Shown here: piece by piece, positions 1 to 8,958 of the stretch
How positions within the stretch are numbered: the first letter of the stretch is position 1
How the letters are laid out: each line of letters begins with the position of its first letter
Source: Saccharospirillum salsuginis
GTDB taxonomy: Bacteria; Pseudomonadota; Gammaproteobacteria; Pseudomonadales; Natronospirillaceae
Assembly (NCBI RefSeq): GCF_014651855.1
Contig: NZ_BMXR01000009.1
Coordinates: 1-64,000, forward strand
Length of the DNA stretch: 64,000 nucleotides
Direction of reading: 5' to 3'
The notes under the pieces: generated by a model
Told to the model about the DNA's origin: nothing
Database searches by the model: none
What the model saw: only the letters and a program-made list of their open reading frames with translations
Position numbers and translations under genes: made by a program

Positions 1-92
1 AAATACCAATTGCGGGTGCCGGAGGGCATTCTAACCAGCATGAACGAGCCTAAAACCAATGTGATGCCGGCAAAAAAATACTCTCACAGCCT

Positions 93-186
93 CACGGCCC
101 ACCAATAATTCGACCGATCCAACCTACTAACCCGTGCCCATTGTCGGTCGTTGCGGTCAAACTATTGGTGGGCCGTGCCCACCCTA
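93..186. repeat. Palindromic repeat, family E (copy 1)
   Basis: A 15-bp arm at 93-107 (CACGGCCCACCAATA) has its exact inverse at 163-177, followed by a GCCCACCCTACG tail. The same tail recurs at 44601-44627 and 59111-59133. The rest of the leader 1-373 shows no convincing gene; the region before 374 presumably holds the promoter of the tetR-type gene. Confidence 0.7.
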
Positions 187-373
187 CGAAACCACACGGT
201 CGACAAAATGCATCATGCCTGCTCCTGTAAAACAACCGCTTGATAATTGATCTATCGGTCAACTTTGCTATTGTCCATCTGTTGCAAAGGACGTTTATCC
301 ACCATAAGCTTAAAAAACAGTGCCGAATCAACCAGTTAGATTTCGGCCCCCTGAATCATTCGATGCGTAGGAT

Positions 374-1042
374 ATGACCATGGTCGACCAGGCCCAAAAA
401 CGACTCAAAGAGGCATTCCAGACCAAGGAAAAAGCCGGACGAATTCGCCAGCAGAACGAAGCCGTCATCCTTGAGGCCGCCGAAATCGAATTCGCCCAGC
501 ATGGTTTCAAGGGCACCTCGCTCAACGCCATCGCCGAGCGCGCGGGTTTGCCGAAATCCAACATACTGTATTACTTCCAGAACAAAGTCGGCCTGTATGG
601 CGCGGTGCTCTCGGACATCCTCGACATGTGGAACCAGTCCTTCAACGACACCACCGCCGACGACGACCCCTTCGAGACCCTCAACACCTACATCCGCTCC
701 AAGATTCGCTACTCACGCAGCCATCCGCTGGCGTCCAAGATCTTCGCCATCGAGATCATCCAGGGCGCGCCGCATCTGAAGAAATTCCTGGCGCAGGAGC
801 TGCACAACTGGGTGGGCGATCGCGCCCGGGTCATTCAGGCCTGGATCGACGCCGGTAAGATGGACCCGGTCGACCCCGTGCATTTGCTGTTCCTGATTTG
901 GGGCGGCACCCAGCACTACGCCGACTTCGGCACCCAGGTTCAATGGGCGCTGGATAAACCCGAGCTGGGGGATGAGGACTTTAAAAAGGCGGAAGACACC
1001 CTGTGCCACATTATTTTGAAGGGGATTGGGCTCGCCCGGTAG
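374..1042 (+). CDS. TetR-family regulator, RutR-like
   Basis: A 222-residue one-component DNA-binding repressor. The N-terminal helix-turn-helix lies around residues 35-75 (HGFKGTSLNAIAERAGLPKS, then NILYYFQNK). The C-terminal half carries the ligand-domain signature of the RutR (YcdC) subfamily, for instance LIWGGTQHYADFGTQV. RutR of E. coli senses uracil and controls pyrimidine catabolism, but no rut or pyrimidine genes are near, so the ligand here is open. ATG 374 is used; ATG 380 is an alternative two codons in. The TAG stop (1040-1042) lies inside the first bases of a family B repeat, so the repeat supplies the stop codon. Confidence 0.88.
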   Translation: MTMVDQAQKRLKEAFQTKEKAGRIRQQNEAVILEAAEIEFAQHGFKGTSLNAIAERAGLPKSNILYYFQNKVGLYGAVLSDILDMWNQSFNDTTADDDPFETLNTYIRSKIRYSRSHPLASKIFAIEIIQGAPHLKKFLAQELHNWVGDRARVIQAWIDAGKMDPVDPVHLLFLIWGGTQHYADFGTQVQWALDKPELGDEDFKKAEDTLCHIILKGIGLAR

Positions 1043-1234
1043 GAGCCCAGGCCCCTGCGCGACCCGAACGCGACTCATAACGTAGGGCAGAAGAGCCTTA
1101 GGCGAAATCTGCCAAGTGGGCGAAGCCCACCGTGGTGCCAGTTGGACAACTTGTGGCAAGGACATGGCAGATAACGCCCTTCGGGCTCTTCTGCCCTACG
1201 GGTTATGGTCGCGCAGGGGCCTGCGCTCCTACGG
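1040..1234. repeat. Nested palindromic repeats: family B arms around family A
   Basis: Outer arms TAGGAGCCCAGGCCCCTGCG (from 1040) and its near-inverse ending at 1231 belong to family B. Between them, 1081-1200 is a complete family A palindrome bounded by CGTAGGGCAGAAGAGC and GCTCTTCTGCCCTACG. The whole forms a long hairpin between the convergent tetR-type and yfbR genes. Both genes end on a TAG taken from an outer arm (1040-1042 on the plus strand, 1231-1229 on the minus strand). It could act as a bidirectional 3'-end structure. Confidence 0.85.
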
Positions 1235-1837
1235 TTGGGTTCGGTCGTGCTGGGTGAGCAATTCATCCAGCGTCAGCTGGTAGGATTCGACAAAGGTCGC
1301 CATGAAATACTCCACCTCCGGTCGCTTCAACTGACGGATCGACCGTTCGATGTCCCGCTCCGCCGTCGTGAATTCCCTGTTGCCGGCGTGTATCTCGCTC
1401 TGGCATTTCAGATAGGCGCTGATCAAGTCCGCCGCCTTCACCAGATTCGCCACTTCCGGGTCTGATTCCCGATGCAGTAAATACGGCCGAAAGGCGTCTT
1501 TCATCGTATCCGGCAATTGCGCCAGCATTTCCTGCTCGGCCTCGTCCTCGATCGCCTTGTAGGCTTGGGTGATGGTGCCGGAGTGATACTTGATGGGGGA
1601 GGGCAGGTCTCCGGTGATGATCTCGCTGCAATCATGGTACAGCGCCGCCGTCGCCACCTGCTCCGGAGAACAGGTGCCGTTGAAGTGCTTCACCTGGATC
1701 ACCGCCAGCGCGTGGGCGATGGTCGCCACCTGCCAGCTGTGTTCCATGACGTTTTCCTCAATGACGTTGCGTTTCAGGCCCCAGCGCTTGATCCAGCGCA
1801 GACGGCCGAGATAGGCGAAAAAACGGTAGGTGGTCAT
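1229..1837 (-). CDS. yfbR: 5'-deoxynucleotidase YfbR
   Basis: A 202-residue HD-domain phosphohydrolase matching E. coli YfbR almost end to end. YfbR hydrolyses deoxyribonucleoside 5'-monophosphates in the cytoplasm and takes part in dUMP/thymidylate supply. Metal-binding residues are visible in ENVMEHSWQVA (His), YHDCSEIITGDLPSP (His-Asp) and VKAADLISAYLKC (the distal Asp). Length is normal for the family. The start overlaps the stop of the upstream regulator gene by 4 bp, so the two are translationally coupled. The stop TAG is the TAG of the family B repeat. Confidence 0.95.
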   Translation of the reverse strand: MTTYRFFAYLGRLRWIKRWGLKRNVIEENVMEHSWQVATIAHALAVIQVKHFNGTCSPEQVATAALYHDCSEIITGDLPSPIKYHSGTITQAYKAIEDEAEQEMLAQLPDTMKDAFRPYLLHRESDPEVANLVKAADLISAYLKCQSEIHAGNREFTTAERDIERSIRQLKRPEVEYFMATFVESYQLTLDELLTQHDRTQP

Positions 1838-2460
1838 TCAGATTCCCGATGGCGAATGCGGTAGCGGCATCGCTGTCCATCCTGCAACAGATGCTCCTCG
1901 CGTTCAACGACATAATCCGGCCCCATGGCATCGCGGAACACCGCCAGCTCCGAGCGGCAGAAATTCTGACAGCTCTCCGCCGCCGCGCAAATCGGGCAGT
2001 GATGCTCGATCAGTTCCCAACCGCCATCGGTCGCGATCACCTCGGCCATATAGCCCTCGCGCGAGCGCTCCGAGGCCAGCCGCCGGACCTTGTCGTCGTC
2101 GCTTTCGGCCTCGGCCAGGCTCTGCCTGTACCGTTCACGCTGGGCTTTCTCCCGCTCGTTGATCAGTCGATCCAGTCCCTCATCACCGAAAAGCGTGCGG
2201 ATGTGGTTCAGCAGCTCGACGGTCAGGTTATCGTGCCGATCCGGAAAACGCTCATGGCCCGATTCCGTCAACTGCCACAACCGACGCGGACGACCGCGAC
2301 CGGCCACTTCCTCGTGCCAGTGCACCAGACCATCCCGTTCCAGGCGTTCCAGATGCCCGCGCGCGCCCATGCTGGTCAGGCCAGTGGCCTGGCCAACCTC
2401 GGCGGCGGTGATGGGGGTGGATTGTTTCAACAGGGTCAGAATATCGTCGCGGGCGCTCAT
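1834..2460 (-). CDS. SufR-like winged-helix regulator with Cys cluster
   Basis: A 208-residue regulator. Residues about 1-70 form a winged helix-turn-helix (ITAAEVGQATGLTSMGARGH). The C-terminal third holds cysteines at about 155, 158, 164, 168 and 198 in HCPICAAAESCQNFC and DGQRCRYRI. This layout matches the SufR/iron-sulfur biogenesis regulator family, in which cysteines ligate an Fe-S cluster that controls DNA binding. No suf or isc genes are in the window, so its regulon cannot be read from context. It is the first gene of a two-gene unit with yfbR (4-bp overlap). The family call is firm; cluster binding is inferred from the cysteines. Confidence 0.8.
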   Translation of the reverse strand: MSARDDILTLLKQSTPITAAEVGQATGLTSMGARGHLERLERDGLVHWHEEVAGRGRPRRLWQLTESGHERFPDRHDNLTVELLNHIRTLFGDEGLDRLINEREKAQRERYRQSLAEAESDDDKVRRLASERSREGYMAEVIATDGGWELIEHHCPICAAAESCQNFCRSELAVFRDAMGPDYVVEREEHLLQDGQRCRYRIRHRESE

Positions 2461-2644
2461 TGATACCGATTCTCAACGTCTTCCCCGCTAGTGTGGCTAT
2501 CCCGCCCGTCATTTCAAGGCAATACCCCATAGTTTCGGTCTATACTCCCGATACTGTGGTTGTTTTTTTGGTGGCTGGAACCCGCGCCGGGTGTCGGGTA
2601 ATGCCCGGCCCCCTGCGCGGGTTTCGTTGAAATTGGAGTACATT

Positions 2645-3451
2645 GTGAATACGTCGTTTATGGAACGTTTGTTGGACGCCTTGAACCAGAATCGACTGGT
2701 TCTGCCCGCCTTTCCCGAAGCGGCCATGCGGGCCCGGGACGTCGCCGAACGTCTCGACGCCTCCGCCCTGGACGTCGCCCGGGAAGTCGCCAAAGACCCG
2801 GCCCTGACCGCCCGCATATTAAAAGTCGCCAACAGCTCCATGTTCGGCTTCCGACAAAACACCGGCAGCCTGCAACAAGCCATCAGCCGCATGGGGCTCG
2901 ACCACACCAAGACCCTGGTCACCAACTTCGCCCTCATGCAATTGATGGCCCCACCCAAGGCCGCCTACGGCCAACTCATTGCCCGCGTGCGTACGCACTG
3001 CGCCGAAGTCGCCGCCGTGGCCTACACCATGGCCGAAATCGGTGGCCGGCAAAGCAAGAATCGGGCGCTGCTCGCCGGGATGTTGCACGACATCGGCTAC
3101 CTGCCGTTGATTCAGTTCGCCAAGAACGAGCCCGATGCCTTCTTGCTCGATCCCGCTTTCATGGCCGAGCTCAAGGAATTGCATCTCCAGGTCGGCAACA
3201 TGCTGATGATGTACTGGCAATTCGCGCCGGATCTGATGAACACCGTGTCCGACCACCATAACCTGGCCTGCGACAACAGTTCCGAGGTCTCCCTGCGCGA
3301 GGTGGTCGCGCTGGCCAATGCCTGGGTGCGTGCCGACGAGGTCGAGCGGGCGGAGTTGTTGCAGAGCGAACTGGCGGAGAAGGTCAACGTGACCGGATTC
3401 GGGAAAGAGCAGGAAGCGCGCATCGGGGAGATCAAGCGGTTCTTCAGTTGA
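2645..3451 (+). CDS. HDOD-domain protein
   Basis: About 268 residues. The HDOD domain covers roughly residues 15-215: LPAFPEAAMRARDVAERLDA, then VANSSMFGF, then GMLHDIGYLPLIQFA. HDOD proteins lack the complete HD-GYP catalytic set and usually act as scaffolds or signalling partners in chemotaxis, c-di-GMP or stress pathways. I chose GTG 2645 because GGAG sits 6 bp ahead of it. An in-frame GTG at 2591 would add 18 Pro/Arg-rich residues without a good ribosome site. It stands alone between two repeats, so context gives no partner. Confidence 0.85.
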   Translation: MNTSFMERLLDALNQNRLVLPAFPEAAMRARDVAERLDASALDVAREVAKDPALTARILKVANSSMFGFRQNTGSLQQAISRMGLDHTKTLVTNFALMQLMAPPKAAYGQLIARVRTHCAEVAAVAYTMAEIGGRQSKNRALLAGMLHDIGYLPLIQFAKNEPDAFLLDPAFMAELKELHLQVGNMLMMYWQFAPDLMNTVSDHHNLACDNSSEVSLREVVALANAWVRADEVERAELLQSELAEKVNVTGFGKEQEARIGEIKRFFS

Positions 3452-3474
3452 TGACTCGGTCGTTTTGTCATTCC

Positions 3475-3589
3475 GTAGGGCAGAAGTGGTCCGACATCTC
3501 GGGGCGTAGCCGATATCTGCCGTTGGTGGCAGTAAGGCACTCCATGGCCTCACTCAAACGGCAGATATCGCTTCGCTCTTCTGCCCTAC
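3475..3589. repeat. Palindromic repeat, family A (copy 2)
   Basis: Bounded by GTAGGGCAGAAG and its inverse CTTCTGCCCTAC, with inner ATATCTGCCG and CGGCAGATAT arms. It lies just after the HDOD gene and ahead of the LD-carboxypeptidase gene. Same family as 1081-1200, 35472-35585, 44535-44709, 49069-49188 and 50826-50943. Confidence 0.85.
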
Positions 3590-3670
3590 CGTTTTAATCC
3601 GATTTTGGCGTACTATGCTGGAAACAGCGCCTCCGTATGGAAGCCAGCATTCTGACAACAAGGAGTTCTT

Positions 3671-4723
3671 ATGAAAAACCTGCTCACCCCGCAGGCTTTG
3701 CAGGCTGGCGATCGGATCGCGGCGGTCAGTCTGTCCTGGGGTGGCCCCGGCTCTTACCCGGAACAATACGAACTCGGCAAGCGTCAACTCGAGGCCGCGT
3801 TCGGGGTGGAGGTGGTCGATATGCCCAACAGCCGCAAACCGGCTGAATGGGTGTGGCGCAACCCTGAGGCGCGGGCCGAAGACTTGATGATGGCGTTCGA
3901 GGATTCCAGCATCCACGGCATTTTCTCGACCATCGGCGGGGACGACTCCATTCGGTTGTTGCCTTATCTCCACCTCGATGTCATCCACACCAATCCCAAA
4001 GTCTTCATGGGCTATTCCGACAGCACCATCACGCACATGGCCTGTCTGAAAGCCGGTGTGCGCAGCTATTACGGGCCGTCCATCATGGCCGGTTTCGGTG
4101 AACGCGGTGGTATTCTGCCGTTTACCGAAGCCTGTGTGCGCCAGACCCTGTTCGAACCCCGCGCCAACTGGTGCCTGCCGCAAAACAACGGCCCCTGGGT
4201 GACCGAGGTGGTGCCCTGGGAAGAACCGGTCGACAACGGCCGTACCCGACCCCGGGAGACCCCGACCGAGTGGCGCTGGCTGCAGGGCGAGGGCCACGTT
4301 AATGGGCGCTTGCTGGGCGGTTGCCTGGACGTGCTCGATTTTCTGCGCGGCACCGAATTCTGGCCGGCGCGGGAACACTGGCAAGGCGCGATCCTGTTTC
4401 TGGAAACCTCCGAGGACGCACCGCCACCGGCCAACGTTAGCTATTTCCTTCGCTGCCTGGCCGCGATGGGCCTGTTGCAGAAGCTCAATGGCCTGCTTTT
4501 CGGGCGGCCCGGCGGGTGCCGGCCGGAGCGTTTCGGGGATTACGACGAGGCGATTCTCAAGGTGGTGCGCGACGAAGTCGGGCTCGATATCCCGGTGATC
4601 ACGCACCTCGATTTCGGCCACACCGACCCGATGTGGGTACTGCCCCAGGGCGCCTTGATCGACATCGACTGCCGGGCGCGTAAATTGGTGCTCGGCGACC
4701 GCGCGACTCAACCGAGAGCCTGA
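3671..4723 (+). CDS. LD-carboxypeptidase, peptidase family S66 (MccF/LdcA-like)
   Basis: A 350-residue serine peptidase of family S66, which includes the cytoplasmic LD-carboxypeptidase LdcA that trims murein tetrapeptides and the microcin C7 resistance peptidase MccF. The nucleophile is Ser116 in MGYSDST. The Glu and His of the Ser-Glu-His triad are expected in LETSEDAP and HLDFGHTDPMWVLPQG. There is no signal peptide, consistent with cytoplasmic murein recycling or peptide detoxification. The length and long internal loop (residues 180-240) look more like the MccF branch than short LdcA. ATG 3671 follows AAGGAG at good spacing. Confidence 0.9.
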   Translation: MKNLLTPQALQAGDRIAAVSLSWGGPGSYPEQYELGKRQLEAAFGVEVVDMPNSRKPAEWVWRNPEARAEDLMMAFEDSSIHGIFSTIGGDDSIRLLPYLHLDVIHTNPKVFMGYSDSTITHMACLKAGVRSYYGPSIMAGFGERGGILPFTEACVRQTLFEPRANWCLPQNNGPWVTEVVPWEEPVDNGRTRPRETPTEWRWLQGEGHVNGRLLGGCLDVLDFLRGTEFWPAREHWQGAILFLETSEDAPPPANVSYFLRCLAAMGLLQKLNGLLFGRPGGCRPERFGDYDEAILKVVRDEVGLDIPVITHLDFGHTDPMWVLPQGALIDIDCRARKLVLGDRATQPRA

Positions 4724-4777
4724 TTTTCGGTCGAAAATCGGGTAGAGTGGCGCGCTTTCCACTCTAACCGAGCCGGT

Positions 4778-5899
4778 ATGACGACAGAATTCGACGACAT
4801 TCGCCCCTTTCAGGATCATGAAGTGCCCAGCGTTCTCAAACGCGTGCTGGCCGACAAGGACATGCACCGTTCCCTGGGTGCCTGGGTGTCACCGGGTTTG
4901 AACCGCAAGGCGCCCTGGCTGCTGCACCCCCTGATTCGTGCCTACCTCGGTTGGCAGTTCCGGGGCGTGCGCACCGTCGATGGCTTCCAACCCCGGCTGC
5001 GCGGCTATTTGAAGCGGATTCTCGATAAAAGCGTGCAGGACCTGACGGTCTCCGGCCTCGACAAGCTGGACCCGAATACCGCCTATCTGTTCGTCTCCAA
5101 CCACCGGGACATCGTCATGGACCCGGCCATGGTCAACTGGGCGCTCTATCACGCCGGCTTCCAGACCGTCCGCATCGCCATCGGCGACAATTTGCTGAGC
5201 AAACCCTTCGTTTCCGACCTGATGCGGCTGAACAAGAGCTTCATCGTCAAGCGCTCGGTCAAGGGCATGAAAGAGCGGTTCAAAGAAGCCCAAAAACTCT
5301 CCCGCTATATCCATCACTGCATCACCGAAGACAACGCCAACGTCTGGATCGCCCAGCGCGAAGGCCGCGCCAAAGACGGTTACGACAAGACCAAACCGGC
5401 GGTCATCGGCATGTTCAGCCTGAGCAAACCCAAGGACCGCAGCTTTGCCAGCTACATCAACGAGTTGCGCATCGTTCCCGTCACCATCAGCTACGAAGTG
5501 GACCCGCTGGAGCTCTCCAAGGCGCGCGAACTCTACGCCCAGGAACACAAAGGCGGCTACAAGAAGCGCGCCCACGAAGACGTCCAGTCCATCGCACGCG
5601 GAATGACCGGTTGGAAAGGGCGGGTGCATCTGGCGTTCGGAGAGGTTCTGCACGGGGATTTCGAAAAGGACGACGACGTGGCTGCCGCCATCGACGAACA
5701 GGTGCATCAGCTGTATCGGGTGTATGAGTCCAACGAATGGGCCTATGCCGAGTTGATGGGCGAGCCGATCAAACCGGCGACCGAAAACGCCGAGCAACTG
5801 GCGAAACGCGTCGCCGCCGCCCGGGATGAACTCAAACCCTACTTACTGCGGCAATACGCCAACGCCGTCCGCATGAAACGCGGCGAAGACCCCCTGTAG
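4778..5899 (+). CDS. PlsC-family 1-acyl-glycerol-phosphate acyltransferase-like protein
   Basis: A 373-residue acyltransferase of the PlsC superfamily. The core motif is SNHRDIVMDP around residue 110, where the usual NHX4D is replaced by His followed five residues later by Asp. IAQREGRAKDG corresponds to the EGTRS glycerol-phosphate-binding motif. It probably acylates a glycerophosphate or related lipid at the inner membrane. A subgroup with this NHRDIV motif exists in marine gammaproteobacteria, but the exact substrate is unknown. The stop TAG (5897-5899) is the TAG of a family B repeat unit. Confidence 0.75.
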   Translation: MTTEFDDIRPFQDHEVPSVLKRVLADKDMHRSLGAWVSPGLNRKAPWLLHPLIRAYLGWQFRGVRTVDGFQPRLRGYLKRILDKSVQDLTVSGLDKLDPNTAYLFVSNHRDIVMDPAMVNWALYHAGFQTVRIAIGDNLLSKPFVSDLMRLNKSFIVKRSVKGMKERFKEAQKLSRYIHHCITEDNANVWIAQREGRAKDGYDKTKPAVIGMFSLSKPKDRSFASYINELRIVPVTISYEVDPLELSKARELYAQEHKGGYKKRAHEDVQSIARGMTGWKGRVHLAFGEVLHGDFEKDDDVAAAIDEQVHQLYRVYESNEWAYAELMGEPIKPATENAEQLAKRVAAARDELKPYLLRQYANAVRMKRGEDPL

Positions 5900-6067
5900 G
5901 AGCGCAGGCCTAAACCCTGTAGGAGCGCAGGCCTCTGCGCGATAAAAACTGTGGGAGCGCAGTCCCCTGCGCGAGATAAACTGTAGGAGCGCAGTCCCCT
6001 GCGCGACAAGGCCGAATTGACCCAGTGTGTGCCAACACCCCGGTCGCGCAGGGGCCTGCGCTCCTAC
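5896..6067. repeat. Cluster of family B repeats
   Basis: Four direct units of the type GTAGGAGCGCAG(G/T)CC begin at about 5896, 5920, 5951 and 5983. One inverted unit, CGCAGGGGCCTGCGCTCCTA, ends at 6067. The cluster fills the convergent gap between the acyltransferase and lolB genes and can fold into alternative hairpins. Other members lie at 1040-1234 and 42910-42969. Confidence 0.85.
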
Positions 6068-6074
6068 AGGTTCC

Positions 6075-6635
6075 TTAGCTCTCGGTCATCCAGTTGCGGA
6101 TAACCAGTCTGCCACTGCGGTCGTCCCGTTCGAAATCGATCCGCCGGGGCAGGGCGGTGGCACCTTCGCCGTAGTAGGACGGGTAGGTCACCTCCCAGCC
6201 GGATTGCCGAATCGTCGTCACCTGGCCGCTGTCCTCGGCCCGCAGCAACTCCGCCCGGCTGCCGGGGAAGGGCTTGGCCCGCACCCAATATTGCAGATGA
6301 TCCAGCGGTAATTGGAGGTCCGCCACCTGATCGGCCAGTTCGCTCAACGACCCCGCCTGCCAGACGTCATTGCCGCGTTGCATGGTGACAAAGCCGGGCT
6401 GGCCCTTGATCTGCGCTGCACCCTGGCCTAAGGGCCCGCTGAGCTCAATCTCGAACGCCTGGGCCATCTGCTGCCATTCCACATTGAAACTGCTGGCCTC
6501 GTTGGTGTTGCGCACCGCCATCTTGCCGGTGAAGGACCAATGCTCGGTCAGTTCACTGCCGTCCGGCTGGGGACCAAAGTTCGCGCAACCGGCCAGAGTC
6601 GCCACGATTAACAGACTGACGAGAACACGCATCAC
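6075..6635 (-). CDS. lolB: Outer-membrane lipoprotein receptor LolB
   Basis: A 186-residue lipoprotein. A short signal peptide ends in the lipobox LAGC around residue 17, and the body (HWSFTGKMAVRN, then FEIELSGPLGQG) is the LolB fold. LolB accepts lipoproteins from periplasmic LolA and inserts them into the outer membrane; it is itself an anchored lipoprotein. It overlaps the upstream TPR gene by 4 bp, as in Pseudomonas, where TPR-lolB-ispE-prs lie divergent from hemA. Here ispE and prs do not follow; the next gene is a convergent acyltransferase. Confidence 0.93.
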   Translation of the reverse strand: MMRVLVSLLIVATLAGCANFGPQPDGSELTEHWSFTGKMAVRNTNEASSFNVEWQQMAQAFEIELSGPLGQGAAQIKGQPGFVTMQRGNDVWQAGSLSELADQVADLQLPLDHLQYWVRAKPFPGSRAELLRAEDSGQVTTIRQSGWEVTYPSYYGEGATALPRRIDFERDDRSGRLVIRNWMTES

Positions 6636-8404
6636 AGTTCAATACCCAATCGATCCTGAACGGACGTGGCCGTCGGGCTTTGCGGATTCAAATCGAACGC
6701 ATGGCGCAGCCACTTGCGGGCCTCCTCGCGCTCGCCCTGCTGCCACAGCACCTCGGCCAGATGAGCCGCGACTTCGTCGTTATCGAACTCCGCCAGCGCC
6801 TTGCGCAGCCACTCTTCCGCCGTCTCCAGATTACCCAGTCGGTACTCCACCCAGCCTTTTGAATCCATAATCGCCGGGTCGTCCGGGCGGATGTCCAGGG
6901 CCCGGTCGATGTATTCCCGGGCTTGCTGCAGGTTGCGGTCCAGATCCGCCCAGGTGTACCCGAGGGCGTTCAACGACGACGCATCGTCCGGGTCCATTTC
7001 CAGCGCCCGGGTCAGATTGTCTTCCAGCACCTGATAGCGCTTGAGACGGCCCGCCACCATGGCCTGGTCATACAACAGATCGGGGTTGTCCGGGAAGGTG
7101 TTCAGGCCCTCTTGCAACGCATCGAAGGCTTGCTCGTATTCTTCCCGGTTGCGATACGCATCCGCCTCGATGCGCCACAACACCGGAGCCTGCTCCGGGA
7201 ACCGGCCCCGGGTCCGTTCCAGCAGCGCCGTCAGATCGTCCATCCGCTCGTCGCGCCACAACTCGCTCAGCTCGGCCAGACCGGAGATCAGAAATGGGGG
7301 CTCCTCAATGCTCAGGAACTGCTCGGCCGCTTGCTCCTCACGGGCGTTATCTTTATTGATGCGCCCCAGAAAATAATGCGCCTCATCGGCATAGTCAGTG
7401 GTCGACGTCAGTCGCTTGAACAGGGCCTCCGCCGTGTCGAAATCCCCGTTATCGAACGACTCCCGAGCGAAAGCGCGCACAATCACCGGCTCGTTCGGGA
7501 ACCGGTTGAACAGCGACTCCAATACGGCCGTCTTGTCCTCATCGCCCTCGGCGTAGGCAAACCCGGCATAGGCCGTCGCCACCTGACTGTTTTGCGGGTA
7601 CTTCGCCGCCAGGTCTTCCAGCGCCGTCCGCGCTTCACCCAAATCGTCCTGCTGCAACAGAATGCGGTATTCCAGCAATCCCCGACGCGGGCTGTCCCGA
7701 AGCGCCCGGGCTTCCCGAACCTTCGTCAACGCTTCATCGTACTGCTGCCGACTCGCCAACAACTGCGCACTCGCGAACGGCAGGCCACTGTTTTGGGGGT
7801 GTTGCTCCGCCAACCGGTTCAGCATCGTCAGCAACCGACCCTGTTCCGTCTCATCCAGACCTTCCGAACCGATCAGCGCCGCTTCCACATCCGCCTGCGG
7901 ATCGAGCGTCAGCCAGCGATTCAGCGCCGCCTCACCGGACTCGAACCGACCCTCGGCCAGGCTCGCAATGGCCAGCGCCTGCCACGCCTCCGTCGACTCC
8001 GGCGACAGCGACGTCCAATGCTCCGCATGCGAAAGCATCCGCTCGTAATTCCCGACCACCTGATTCAGCGCCGCCGCCCGCCGGGCAATCTCCGCATCCT
8101 CCGTCGTCTGATCCAGTCGACTGTACAACTCCGCCGCCGTCCCGTACTCCTGCCGGTTCGTCGCGATCTCCGCCAATAGCAACTGATACATAATCTGCCC
8201 CGTCAACGGCTCCCGCTCAAACTCAGGCTCCGCCGCCGCCCGGGACTCATCCACCGCCCCGGACGGCTCCGCCCCCACCGGATCGGACTGCTCCGCCTGC
8301 TCTTGCGGCATCGCACTGCACCCCGCCAGACTCAAACTGAGCACCAACACAGACACAGGAGTTTTCAACCATTGAAACGGAATCATCATAGGCATCACAT
8401 TCAT
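6632..8404 (-). CDS. TPR-repeat lipoprotein next to lolB
   Basis: About 590 residues. A signal peptide ends in LSLSLAGCSA, so the mature protein is a lipoprotein. The rest is a run of tetratricopeptide-type helical pairs, clearest in the last 250 residues (LNALGYTWADLDRNLQQARE, then GWVEYRLGNLETAEEWLRKA). It matches the conserved TPR gene between hemA and lolB in pseudomonads, whose role is poorly known; envelope assembly is a guess. The start is uncertain: in-frame ATGs at 8404, 8395, 8389 and 8386 all precede the signal peptide, and the frame stays open to 8491. Confidence 0.85.
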   Translation of the reverse strand: MNVMPMMIPFQWLKTPVSVLVLSLSLAGCSAMPQEQAEQSDPVGAEPSGAVDESRAAAEPEFEREPLTGQIMYQLLLAEIATNRQEYGTAAELYSRLDQTTEDAEIARRAAALNQVVGNYERMLSHAEHWTSLSPESTEAWQALAIASLAEGRFESGEAALNRWLTLDPQADVEAALIGSEGLDETEQGRLLTMLNRLAEQHPQNSGLPFASAQLLASRQQYDEALTKVREARALRDSPRRGLLEYRILLQQDDLGEARTALEDLAAKYPQNSQVATAYAGFAYAEGDEDKTAVLESLFNRFPNEPVIVRAFARESFDNGDFDTAEALFKRLTSTTDYADEAHYFLGRINKDNAREEQAAEQFLSIEEPPFLISGLAELSELWRDERMDDLTALLERTRGRFPEQAPVLWRIEADAYRNREEYEQAFDALQEGLNTFPDNPDLLYDQAMVAGRLKRYQVLEDNLTRALEMDPDDASSLNALGYTWADLDRNLQQAREYIDRALDIRPDDPAIMDSKGWVEYRLGNLETAEEWLRKALAEFDNDEVAAHLAEVLWQQGEREEARKWLRHAFDLNPQSPTATSVQDRLGIEL

Positions 8405-8744
8405 CCGGAAAACCGACATCCTTAAACCAACGAAAAACAATACGTGGAAACTCACCACCCGGACCGACAACGCCCGGGCTTGAACACCCACCTAGTGTGC
8501 CAGATGCCCCAGGTCGTGTCCCTTCAGCGGTGCCCGTCACAGAGCGCCCACGCGAGAATGGGAGAGCATTAGCACGCCCCGAGTATAGGCAAATTGGGGC
8601 TTTACGCTTTTTTCGAACCTCATTCGGAGATGAGTAAAAGCATGTAAAGAAACGGAGCGAAAGACCCCAGAGCACTGTTTCGAGCCACGGATGCTCGGGT
8701 TACTCCGTCGGGGGATGTTTGGTTGTGAGGTGGCACGATAGTAA

Positions 8745-8876
8745 GCACCAAGGGGCGGGGCAGGCTCTGGAGGGGACATCTGAGCCATGGACTGGTGCGC
8801 CAGCCCGGGGCTAAGTTAAGCGCCCATGGATGGGTTCACAGCGGTCCCCGGAAGAGCCTGGCCCGTTCCTTGGTGC
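8745..8876. repeat. Palindromic repeat, family C (copy 1)
   Basis: Outer arms starting GCACCAAGG and ending CCTTGGTGC enclose a second paired stretch (AGGCTCT with AGAGCCT) and the family C core CGCCCATGGATGGGTTCAC. It lies between the divergent TPR and hemA genes. The remainder of 8405-8958 shows no gene; it must carry the promoters of both operons. Confidence 0.75.
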
Positions 8877-8958
8877 GGACCAAAGCCACTGTCGCCTAGA
8901 TGAGTGAAAATCGGTAGACTACGCGCCTTTCAGACGCAGAGAACAGGCCCCGCCGCAG

